Source: Xanthomonas translucens pv. translucens DSM 18974 (GTDB lineage: Bacteria > Pseudomonadota > Gammaproteobacteria > Xanthomonadales > Xanthomonadaceae). From it: a stretch of DNA of 13,586 bases. The position numbers and the translations under genes are program-made. Shown here in pieces: positions 1 through 7,839 of the stretch (position 1 is its first letter; every line of letters starts with the position of its first letter). Location of the stretch: positions 1 through 13,586 of the forward strand of contig NZ_CAPJ01000099.1 of the NCBI RefSeq assembly GCF_000331775.1, written 5' to 3'. The notes under the pieces were generated by a model. The model did not search any database. It was not told the origin of the DNA and saw only the letters and a program-made list of their open reading frames with translations.

Positions 1-561
1 CTCGACGGTGGCATCCAGCGCGGCCTTGACCTGCACCGCCGCGCGCGCGACCACGTTGAAGTCCGGATTGGTCGAAGCGCCGTTCATGTAACGCGGATGC
101 GAAAACAGGTTGGCGGTGCCCCACAGCAGCTTGATGCCGGTGTCGGCCTGGCGCTGCTTGGCGATGCCGACCATATGCCGGAGGTTCTTCTCGTACTGGC
201 CCACATCGTCCGCGTCCGGCGCCAGATCGATATCGTGGAAGCAGTAGTACGGCACGCCGAGCTTGGTGAAGAATTCGAACGCCGCATCGGCCTTGGCCTC
301 GGCGCGGCCCAGCGCATCGCTGCCGGCGTCCCACGGATAGGCGCGCGTACCCGGACCGAACGGATCGGCACCGTTGCCGCAGAAGCTGTGCCAGTAGGCG
401 ACGGCGAAGCGCAGGTGCTCGGCCATGGTCTTGTCGCCGATGCACTTGTGCGCGTCGTAGACCTTGAATGCCAGCGGATTGTCCGAGGCCTTGCCTTCGA
501 ACGCGATGCGGCCGATGCCCGGGAAGTATTCCTTGGCGCCGATGTAGAAGGAGTTGCTCAT
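1..561 (-). CDS. xylA: Xylose isomerase, N-terminal 187 residues (runs off the window)
   Basis: Interconverts D-xylose and D-xylulose in the cytoplasm, the first step of xylose catabolism. The visible 187 residues begin [17 protein letters not shown], typical of the longer class II (about 440-residue) xylose isomerases, so roughly 60 percent of the protein lies beyond position 1. The family's active-site His-Asp pair is visible in YYCFHDID (His109, Asp112), and the flanking motifs [13 protein letters not shown] and [18 protein letters not shown] are also conserved. The ATG at 559-561 is preceded by AGGA at a suitable distance. It lies 39 bp downstream of xylB and is probably the last visible gene of the GH31-GH95-xylB-xylA operon, acting on xylose released by the GH31 enzyme. 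No frameshift is seen in the visible part. Identification is secure; only the C-terminal part is unseen. Confidence 0.96.
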   Translation of the reverse strand, partial: MSNSFYIGAKEYFPGIGRIAFEGKASDNPLAFKVYDAHKCIGDKTMAEHLRFAVAYWHSFCGNGADPFGPGTRAYPWDAGSDALGRAEAKADAAFEFFTKLGVPYYCFHDIDLAPDADDVGQYEKNLRHMVGIAKQRQADTGIKLLWGTANLFSHPRYMNGASTNPDFNVVARAAVQVKAALDATVE

Positions 562-600
562 GAAGACGTCCTGGTGTGCGTTTGCGGGGGAAAAAGTGGG

Positions 601-2094
601 TCAGCCGGCGTAGAGCGGGCCAATGGCGTGCAAGTGTTTCAGGAAGGTCTGGTAGTGCGCCTGGTACTGCGCACCGCGTTGCGGATCCGGCTGCGCGGAC
701 AGCGCGGCCTCGTCCTGCTGGTGCTGCAGCACCACCTCGGCCAGGCTGGCCTGGTCGCCCTGCGCATGGCCGTCGGCCCACAGCGCCTGCAGCGCGGCGC
801 CGAACGCGGCGCCCTCGGCCTGCGCCGGCACGTGCACCGGCAAGCCGAACAGGTCGGCGATCAGCTGCCGCCAGCCGGCGCTCTTGCCGCCGCCGCCGGT
901 GACGTAGACCGAGTCGAACGCCAGCCCGGCATCGACGAAGGCATCGAAGCCGTTGCGCAGGCTATAGCTGGCGCCTTCCATCGCCGCGCGGTAGAAATGC
1001 CCCGGAGTGGTGTTGTGCAGGTCCATGCCGGTCATGCAGCCACGCGCGGCCGGCAGGTTCGGGGTGCGCTCGCCGTTGAAGAACGGTAACAGCAGCAGCC
1101 CGCCAGCGCCGGGTGCGGTGGCGTCGAGCAAGGCCTCGCCCTGCCCGGTCTTGATCCCGAACAGGCGCGAGATGGTCTCGGTGGCCACGGTACAGTTCAT
1201 CGTGCAGATCAGCGGCAGCCAGCCGCCGCTGGACGAGCAGAACGCGGCCCAACGCGCGGCAGCGTCGACCACCGGCCGATCGGCATACGCGAACAGCGTG
1301 CCGGACGTGCCCAGGCTCATCGTCAGCCGTCCCGGCACCACGTTGCCGGTGCCGATCGCGGCCATCATGTTGTCGCCACCGCCGGTAGCCACGCGCACCT
1401 CGCGCGGCAACCCCAGGGTCTGCGCCGCCGCGGCGGACAGGGCAAAGGTGGTCTCGGTCGGTACCAGCGGCGGCAGCGCCGCGGCCAGGTCGCGCTGCGG
1501 ATCGATCGCCTGCAACAGCGGCGCCGACCACTGCCGGCTGCGCACGTCCAGCCAGCCGCTGCCGGAGGCGTCGCCGAACTCGGTGTAGCGCTCGCCGGTG
1601 AGCCAGAAATTGACATAGTCGTGCGGCAGCAGCACCGAGGTCATCGCCGCGTAGGCGTCGCTGCGGTGCTTGCGCGTCCACGGCAGCTTGGAGGCGGTGT
1701 AGCCGGCCAGGACCGGGTTGCCGGCCAGTTCCACGCAGCGCCGTTCCCCTCCGGCCGCCTGCATGATCTCCTCGCACTCCAGCTGGGTGCTGGTGTCGCA
1801 CCATAGCTTGACCGGCGCGGTGACCCGCCCTTGCGCATCCACCGGCACGAAGCCGTGCTGCTGCCCGGACACCGAAATCGCCCGCACCTGCGCGCGCTGC
1901 TCGGAGCTCAGCGCGGCGAAGCAGGCGACGATGCCGTCGATCCACCACTGCGCCTGCTGCTCGCGGGTGCCGTCGTCGCGGCTGATCAGGTCCAGCGCAT
2001 GGCCGTGCGTGGCGACCACGCGGCGGCTATCCGCATCGTAGGCGAGCAGCTTGACGCTCTGCGTGCCCACGTCCAGGCCGATGTACAGACTCAC
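601..2094 (-). CDS. xylB: Xylulokinase (FGGY carbohydrate kinase)
   Basis: Phosphorylates D-xylulose with ATP to xylulose 5-phosphate, which enters the pentose phosphate pathway. The protein is about 497 residues, the normal family length. Visible FGGY-kinase features, in order, are the N-terminal phosphate-binding segment GLDVGTQSVK (6-15), the substrate-side motif SGQQHG (76-81), the putative catalytic base Asp241 in ATGGGDNMMAAIGTG, a second phosphate loop in MSLGTSGT, and the adenosine motif VTGGGGKSAGWRQL near the C-terminus. I chose the GTG at 2092-2094, which overlaps the stop of the upstream GH95 gene (GTGA, 4 bp) and gives the usual N-terminus MSLYIGLDVG. An in-frame GTG at 2100 would add two residues. 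The overlap suggests translational coupling to the GH95 reading frame, and that frame remains open despite its internal damage, so coupling would be preserved. xylA follows after 39 bp. Confidence 0.95.
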   Translation of the reverse strand: MSLYIGLDVGTQSVKLLAYDADSRRVVATHGHALDLISRDDGTREQQAQWWIDGIVACFAALSSEQRAQVRAISVSGQQHGFVPVDAQGRVTAPVKLWCDTSTQLECEEIMQAAGGERRCVELAGNPVLAGYTASKLPWTRKHRSDAYAAMTSVLLPHDYVNFWLTGERYTEFGDASGSGWLDVRSRQWSAPLLQAIDPQRDLAAALPPLVPTETTFALSAAAAQTLGLPREVRVATGGGDNMMAAIGTGNVVPGRLTMSLGTSGTLFAYADRPVVDAAARWAAFCSSSGGWLPLICTMNCTVATETISRLFGIKTGQGEALLDATAPGAGGLLLLPFFNGERTPNLPAARGCMTGMDLHNTTPGHFYRAAMEGASYSLRNGFDAFVDAGLAFDSVYVTGGGGKSAGWRQLIADLFGLPVHVPAQAEGAAFGAALQALWADGHAQGDQASLAEVVLQHQQDEAALSAQPDPQRGAQYQAHYQTFLKHLHAIGPLYAG

Positions 2095-3734
2095 TCCCAC
2101 ACCAGCCGATCGTCGTGCAAACCCAGTTCCATCGTCGCTCCAGAAGAAAGGTCGGCGGTCAGGGTCTGCCCGCCGTAAGCCAAAGTGTAGTGCCCGCCGC
2201 GCTCGCTGCTAAGTCGCGCGTACTGCAGGCGGCCGTCGCGCCAGGCCAGATCGACGCCGGCCGCGCCGCGCACGCGCAGACCGCGCACCTGCCCCTGGGG
2301 CCAGGCCTGCGGCAGCGCCGGCAACAGCCGGATGCTGCCGCCCCAACTCTGCAGCAGCATTTCGGTGATGCCTGCGATGCCGCCGAAGTTGCCGTCGATC
2401 TGGAACGGCGGATGCGCGTCGAACAGATTCGGGTAGGTGCGCTCCGGCGACAGCAGCAGTGCCAGGATACGGTGCGCGTGCTCGCCGTCGTGCAACCGCG
2501 CCCACAGATTCAGGCGCCAGCCAAGAGCCCAGCCGGTAGCGCTATCACCGCGGCGCTGCAGCGAGCGCCGCGCTGCGGCGGCCAACGCCGGGGTATCGCG
2601 CGGGTTGATCTGGCTGGACGGGTGCAGCGCATACAGATGCGAGACGTGGCGATGGTGGAGTTCCGGGGCCTGCATGCCCCAGTCCTGCTGCCACTCCTGC
2701 AACTGCCCGGCGCGGCCGATGCGGTCCAGCGGCAGCGGCGTGCGCAGCGTCGCCAGGCGCTCGCCGAAGGCCGCGTCCACGCCCAGCAAGACGCCCATTT
2801 TGATGCACTGCGCAAAAAGATCGCGCAACAATTGCGCGTCCATCGCCGGTCCTGCGCACAGTGCGGCGCCGAACGGATGCCGGTTCTCCGGCGACATCGA
2901 AGGATTGGTCACCATCGCCCCGCTCTGCGGATCGCGCACCAGGGTGGCGACGAAGAACTCGGCCGCGCCCTTGAACAGCGGATAGATGCGCCGCAGGCAG
3001 GCGCGATCGCGGCCATAGTCCCAGCGGCCCCACAGCTGTTGCAGCAGCCACACGCCGCCCATTGGCCACAGGCTCCACTTCACCCCGTCGACCGGCCCGG
3101 CCTGGCGCCACAGGTCGGTGTTGTTGTGCACCACCCAGCCCGGCGCGGCGTACATCGTCTGTGCGGTGTGCGCGCCGGTTTCGGCGAGATCGAACAGCAT
3201 CGCCTCCAGCGGTTCCACGCATTCGTGCAAGGCATTGGCCTCGCTGGGCCAGTAGTTCGTTTGCGTCCGCGCTCGATGCGGGTGGTCCCGCCGGAGGCGC
3301 GCGGCAGCACGCGCAAGGCGAAGCGCAATCGGCCCTCGATACCGGCGAAACCGGCATTGCGCCCGGCCAACAGCAGCGCACCCTGCTCGTGCGTGACCTC
3401 TCCCGCCTGTGGACTGTCGATGCCGATGCGCAGCGCGATGCGGCCGGGGTGATCGCAGGACAGGTGCACCACACTGCAGGCGTTCGTGGGCGATGCCGCG
3501 CCACACCATCGCGCCGAGCCGGCCATTGCCGACCGGCAGCGCCTCCACCCACTGCGTGGCCGGGCGCGGGTACCACAGGGTCAGCGCGGCCGGATCTACA
3601 GCCGGATCCGGATCCGCCGACCGGGTGCGCTCGGCGGCAGCGGCAGCGGCAGCGGCGACCGGCACGGCAAGCCGGGCCACCAGGCCGCCGCCGATCGCCT
3701 TGCACAGTGCGCGGCGGGTCAGCCCGATGCTCAC
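2091..3734 (-). pseudogene. GH95 alpha-L-fucosidase with two internal deletions (probably non-functional)
   Basis: GH95 enzymes remove terminal alpha-1,2-L-fucose, here presumably from xyloglucan side chains in the periplasm. The GTG start at 3734 gives a 547-residue open frame, against about 780-800 in the family. It opens with a Tat-like signal (LTRRALCK, then an Ala-rich segment). Residues 1-87 are GH95-like (ALPVGNGRLGAMVW ... AHERLQ). Residues 157-547 are the GH95 C-terminal part: TQTNYWPSEANALHE, the proton-donor Glu283 in MSPENRHP, HRHVSHLYALHPS, and Asp447 in PFQIDGNFGG. The Arg-rich stretch between, residues 88-156, is not GH95 in this frame, but bases about 3266-3472 read in another frame give GH95-like sequence (VVHLSCDHPGRIALRI, LLLAGRNAGFAGIEGRLRF). 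Two deletions of roughly 100 codons or more each therefore flank that segment, and the second removes the Asn-x-Asn pair needed for catalysis. Their frame effects cancel. A Tat signal and GH95 origin are well supported; loss of activity is inferred. Confidence 0.85.
3635..3657. repeat. CGGCAG hexamer microsatellite in the GH95 signal-peptide region
   Basis: Three exact CGGCAG units plus a partial fourth encode part of the polyalanine run (VPVAAAAAAAAE) in the export signal of the GH95 reading frame. As 6-bp units, copy-number changes would keep the frame and only vary the length of the hydrophobic segment. Seen directly; no functional role is claimed. Confidence 0.7.
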
Positions 3735-3771
3735 GCTGCGTCCCCGCGCGGATTGGCGTAGGCCACGGCCT

Positions 3772-6666
3772 TCACTTCGTCTTGCCCTTGCGCAAGGCGC
3801 CCTCCGCCGCCTTGCGCGCCACGCTCAGCGGCGTGCCGCTGTACTGCACGCTGGCATCGGCCTTGGGCTCCAGCGCCCCGGTCTCCTCGCGCACTCCATC
3901 GACGAAGCGCACGTTGATGGTGCGTTTGGCCAGCATGCCCGGCCAGCGGCCCTCGCGCGCGCCGATGCTCAGCACGCCCCTGGCCTGATCCCAGCGCAGC
4001 GGAATGCGGCTGAATTCGCCCTTCTCGTAGCCATAGTCCTTGCCGTCGTCCTCGTACAGCGAGAACTGGCCGTCGGCGCCGGTGTAGACGACCACGGTCA
4101 GCGGCGCGTTCGGCACCTCGTCCACGTATTGCTGCACGGTGGTGGTGGGCACGATGGCGCCAGCGCGCACGAACAGCGGCATGCGCTGCAGCGGCGCGGC
4201 GGCGTCGATGCTCTGGCCGCCGTCGTAGCGCTTGCCGCTGTTGAAGTCGATCCACGAGGTCCCAGCCGGCAGGTAGACCTGACGCGAGGTGGCGCCAAAG
4301 CTGGTGACCGGGGCGACCAGGAACGCCGGTCCGAACAGGTACTCGTCGTTGATGGCGGCGACCTTGGGATCGTGCGGGAAGTCCATAGGCAGGCCGCGCA
4401 TCATGCTGCCGTCGCGATGGTAGGTGTCGCCAGCGAGGGTGTAGATGTACGGCAGCAGCGCATACCGCAGGCGGCTGTAGTACGCCATGCTCGCATAGTA
4501 CGGCGTGCCTTCCGGGGCGATGTTCCAGATCTCGCGGAACGGGAACTGGCCGTGCGAGCGGAACAGCGGCACGAACGCGCCGAATTGGAACCAGCGCGTG
4601 TTGAGCTCGCGCCATTCACTCTGGTGCGCCGGATCCTGGTCTTCATAGCGCTTCTCCACCGCGAAACCGCCGATGTCGAAGGTCCAGTTGGGCAGGCCGG
4701 ACATGGACACGTTGACGCCGGCGGAGATCTGGTCGCGCATGTCGTCCCAGCGCGAGACGATGTCGCCGCTCCACACCGCCACCGCATTGCGCTGGGTGCC
4801 GGCATAGCCCTTGCGCGAGAGGATGAACACGCGCTTGCCGTCGGCGGCGCGGTCGCCCTCGTAGACGCCATGGGTGTGCGGCAACGGATAGGAATTGAAG
4901 AACTCGGTGGACGGGCCCAGCGCGGTCGGCGTGGTCCGCGCCTTGCGCTCGCCGATGTCCAGGTTGGAGTGCACGTCCGGCTCATCGGCGTCCATCCACC
5001 AGGCATCGAAGCCCTTGCTGTTGAGCTTGTCGTTGATCTGCCGCCAGTAGATCGCCTGCGCCTCGGCCGAGTACGGGTCGTAGAACGAGTTCCTGTAGCC
5101 CTTGCCGATCCAGTCCAGCTCGCCGACTTCGACGTTGCGCTTGTACATGTGCCCGGCGGCGTCGAGTTCCTTGTAGTTGGCGGTGGTCGGATAGAACTTG
5201 GGCCAGATCGAGATCATGATCTGCGCGTGCATGGCGTGCACCGACGCGACCATGCCGTCCGGATCGGGGAAATGCGCCTTGTCGAACTCGTGCGAGCCCC
5301 ATGCGTCCTGCGGCCAGTACGACCAGTCGAGCACGATGTTGTCGATCGGCAGCTTGCGCTTGCGATACTCGGCCAGCGCGGCAACCAGTTCGTCCTGGCG
5401 CTTGTAGCGTTCGCGGCTCTGCCAGAAACCGTAAGCCCACTTCGGCAGCAGCACCGCCTTGCCGGTCAGTTCGCGATACCCGGCGATGACCTGGTCGGCG
5501 TCGGCGCCGGCGACGACGTAATAGTCGATCATCTGCCCGGCCTCGGACCACAGCGACAGGTCCTTAGCCTCGGCCGCCGGCAGCGGGTCGCGGTGCAGCA
5601 GCGCGATGTAGCTGGGATCGATCAGGCTCCACTCGACCTTGAGCTTGTGCCGCTGGCCCGGCTGCAGCGCGAGGGTGAACTCGTTGTGCCACGGGTTCCA
5701 GTTCTGGCGCCAGCGATCGACCACCAGTTTGCCGTCGACCCACAGCTTGGCGTACTCGCTGGCGTACAGTGAGAAGCTGTGCTCGCCGCCACTCCTGGCC
5801 TCGATCTCGCCTTCCCAGCTGACCTGCATGCGGCGCTTGTTGCTGGGCTTGGCCTTGGCCGGATACTTGGCCAGGTCCTTGAGGTACTGGTAGTTGATTT
5901 CCTGCTCGCGGCGCTCCAGCACCTGCTTGCCGCTGACCGAGTAACGCGCGGTCAGCGCACCCGGCTTGCCCTTGGCGTCGTACAACTTCAGCGCGGCCTG
6001 CAGCGGCTGCAGGCCGCGCGGATCGCCCATGCGGGTAATCGAGTTGTTGTCCCACACAATGCCGTAGTTGCGGCTGGACACCAGGTACGGCACCGCCATG
6101 TCGATATTGCTCTGCAGCAGCTCAACGTTGCGGCCCTTCTGGTTCATCCAGCCCTGCTGGTGCTGGCCGAAGCCGTAGAAGGCTTCGTCGTCGGGCGAGG
6201 CGAAGCGCTGGCGCGTGCTCAGGTAGGATTTGCCCTCCACCTTCAGCGGCGCGAAGCTGCGCCCGCCGGCCACTTCCGCCAGCAGCGGCTTGCCGGCGGC
6301 ATCGGCGAAACTGACATGGCCATCGCGCGTGGACACCTGCGCGGTGATTTTGGCGGTCCTGATCCGCACCGTGTCGCCCTGCACGTCGAACTGGTAGGCG
6401 GTGTCGCCCTGCACCGGCACCCGCATCAGGCTCGAGGTGCGCTTGAAGTCGCCGTCTGGATCGGCGCTGACGCGGATGATGCCGCTGTCCACCACCTGCA
6501 GCCGCACCGGCGCCGTCTCCCTGGCGCTGGGGTGCACGGTGATGCCGTCGGCGTCCTGCTTCACTTCCTGCGCATTCGCGCCGGCGGCGAGCACGGCCAG
6601 CGACAGGGCCAGCAGGCGCGGCAGCGGCTTCAGCGCCAGACGGACGCGGCGGTTCGAATTGTGCAT
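3772..6666 (-). CDS. Secreted GH31 alpha-xylosidase with PA14 insert (xyloglucan-type)
   Basis: Expected to release alpha-1,6-linked xylose from the non-reducing end of xyloglucan oligosaccharides in the periplasm. The protein is 964 residues, full length for the Xyl31A-like GH31 group. Residues 1-32 are a Sec signal peptide ending ANA before QEV. Next come an N-terminal beta-sandwich (about 35-260), a PA14-like insert (about 270-365, including LYASEYAKLWVDGKLVVDRW) and the GH31 barrel. The predicted nucleophile is Asp559 in WWMDADEPDVHSN and the predicted acid/base is Asp635 in WSGDIVSRWDDMRDQI. C-terminal sheet domains follow (LFGPAFLVAPV, LFVRAGAIVP). The ATG at 6664-6666 has a strong AGAGGGAG ribosome site; the in-frame extension upstream to 6741 reads into the decayed GH35 relic and is rejected. 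GH95 starts 37 bp downstream. PA14-bearing GH31 enzymes act on xyloglucan oligosaccharides; the exact substrate here is inferred. No damage is seen. Confidence 0.93.
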   Translation of the reverse strand: MHNSNRRVRLALKPLPRLLALSLAVLAAGANAQEVKQDADGITVHPSARETAPVRLQVVDSGIIRVSADPDGDFKRTSSLMRVPVQGDTAYQFDVQGDTVRIRTAKITAQVSTRDGHVSFADAAGKPLLAEVAGGRSFAPLKVEGKSYLSTRQRFASPDDEAFYGFGQHQQGWMNQKGRNVELLQSNIDMAVPYLVSSRNYGIVWDNNSITRMGDPRGLQPLQAALKLYDAKGKPGALTARYSVSGKQVLERREQEINYQYLKDLAKYPAKAKPSNKRRMQVSWEGEIEARSGGEHSFSLYASEYAKLWVDGKLVVDRWRQNWNPWHNEFTLALQPGQRHKLKVEWSLIDPSYIALLHRDPLPAAEAKDLSLWSEAGQMIDYYVVAGADADQVIAGYRELTGKAVLLPKWAYGFWQSRERYKRQDELVAALAEYRKRKLPIDNIVLDWSYWPQDAWGSHEFDKAHFPDPDGMVASVHAMHAQIMISIWPKFYPTTANYKELDAAGHMYKRNVEVGELDWIGKGYRNSFYDPYSAEAQAIYWRQINDKLNSKGFDAWWMDADEPDVHSNLDIGERKARTTPTALGPSTEFFNSYPLPHTHGVYEGDRAADGKRVFILSRKGYAGTQRNAVAVWSGDIVSRWDDMRDQISAGVNVSMSGLPNWTFDIGGFAVEKRYEDQDPAHQSEWRELNTRWFQFGAFVPLFRSHGQFPFREIWNIAPEGTPYYASMAYYSRLRYALLPYIYTLAGDTYHRDGSMMRGLPMDFPHDPKVAAINDEYLFGPAFLVAPVTSFGATSRQVYLPAGTSWIDFNSGKRYDGGQSIDAAAPLQRMPLFVRAGAIVPTTTVQQYVDEVPNAPLTVVVYTGADGQFSLYEDDGKDYGYEKGEFSRIPLRWDQARGVLSIGAREGRWPGMLAKRTINVRFVDGVREETGALEPKADASVQYSGTPLSVARKAAEGALRKGKTK

Positions 6667-6704
6667 GTTCACTCCCTCTGTAGCGGATGACGGCGCCAAG
6701 GTGT

Positions 6705-7012
6705 CAGAAGTGGCCAGCGCGATCTTCAGCACTAGCGGCACGTCGGAGAAATTGACACCGTAGTCGGTCTAATCGCTGTTCCAGTTGCGCTGGAACCGCC
6801 ATTGGTCGGCATCCTAGAAGCCTTCCTCGACGCGGTCGTAGACCATATGGGCGCTGCCGCGCACATGTTGCATCGCCGGTAGCCGCATGCTGGCTGCCGA
6901 GGCGATACGCGTCGCCGCCGATCACTGCCAACGTCGGCCCTTGTGCGCGGAGCTGACCGCGAACGCCTCGATACCCATCAGGATCTGGTCGGCTGCACCG
7001 ATCCGGCCTGTC
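6705..7012 (-). pseudogene. Relic of a GH35-type beta-galactosidase C-terminus
   Basis: Reading 6888 down to 6705 in one minus-strand frame gives VYDRVEEGF*DADQW, then RFQRNWNSD*TDYGVNF, then SDVPLVLKIALATS. This resembles the conserved C-terminal end of Xanthomonas GH35 beta-galactosidases that carry a DUF5597 domain (typically RVEEG..., NGDQTDYGLNF..., ending LATY). Two in-frame TAG codons (6814-6816 and 6769-6771) sit where Trp and Gln are expected, each explainable by one transition. Further upstream, ADQILMGIEAFAVS (about 7010-6950) and PTLAVIGGDAYRLG (about 6940-6905) lie in different frames, so frameshifts are present too. The catalytic barrel is not present. In the related xyloglucan loci a GH35 enzyme removes beta-linked galactose, which fits the position beside GH31. 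The family call rests on remembered motifs, not a search. Confidence 0.6.
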
Positions 7013-7839
7013 AACCGGATCCGGCGCACCGGTACCGCATCCGGGCGCCAAGGCCCACTGACATCATTGCACGCGCACCGCAACCTCTGCGCCGAAGGGA
7101 GCGACAGCTCGCTGACGAGGCCGCCACCGATGGCGACCCGGCACCACTGGCAGGTCAGCCACTCGCCCGCCCCGCTCGCCACCACGCACAGCAAGAGCGG
7201 CAACAAGCAGAAAAACACGGACGGCGCGCAGCGTGCGGCGTAAGCGGCGATGCGCCTGAGATGGCGTGCGCGCCTGCATCCGCAACACACCGCGCCAGCA
7301 ATGGCAAGGCGATACGCGGCAGGCTACGGCCGGATGCGCGCAAACGCACCACTGCCGGTTCCGCCGGCACGGAACGTAGCGGGACTGCAACGCCATGAAT
7401 CCCCCCACAGGAAACATGTATTGCTGTTGCGGCGTCAATCTCCATCCGGTCGGGCCGACGTCGATCATGTCCGCAAGCGGGTTCCTGCATGAGGCCCTGA
7501 GCCACCACACCTTGGTCACGCTGCGACGGGTGGTGGTGACGTGCACCGCGCTCCCGCGGGTCGCCGCTACGCCAGACGCTACGGCGTCGTGTTGCTGCGC
7601 ATGAGATGGAATGGAAGCGACCGGAGATGGCAGACAGCGACGCGAAGACGCCCCACACCGACACATTGCTCCAGGCCTGAAGTACGCTTCCCACATGCGG
7701 AAAGCCAGACTGTCGGTGAGCAGGGGTGGGAAACGTCCGTGCCGTCAATCGGCGAGCGCACATTGAACGCGCGGTCGACGCGTACGGAAACGCGCCCATG
7801 CAATCGCCGCATGCGGGCCGGTAACGAGCGCTGCGGACG
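7013..7839. other. Decayed intergenic DNA between receptor and GH35 relic; no intact gene seen
   Basis: About 830 bp with several short overlapping open frames on both strands, none with a good ribosome site, family motif or normal codon pattern. The only protein-like element is a minus-strand frame from 7290 whose start has basic residues (RRARHLRR) followed by a hydrophobic run (VFFCLLPLLLCVVASGAG). It resembles a signal peptide and continues in frame into the GH35-like ADQILMGIEAF segment, where it stops at 6922. It may be the N-terminus of the deleted GH35 gene, or chance. From about 7300 to 7839 I recognise nothing in any frame. Confidence 0.5.

Noticed and set aside
2534..2547. Near match (12 of 14) to the Xanthomonas xyl-box, CGGTAGCGCTATCA
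   Set aside because: It lies deep inside GH95 coding sequence and encodes part of the conserved GDSATGW segment, far from any promoter, so it is probably coincidence.
3409..5772. 787-residue open frame on the plus strand
   Set aside because: Lies antisense to the GH95 and GH31 genes. Its composition (Val-, Ala-, Arg-, His-rich, no motifs) is that of a GC-rich shadow frame, while the minus strand has clear family motifs.
6667..6741. 25-codon upstream extension of the GH31 frame
   Set aside because: These codons are the GH35 relic C-terminus (LVLKIALATS). The ATG at 6666 has a strong ribosome site and a proper signal peptide.
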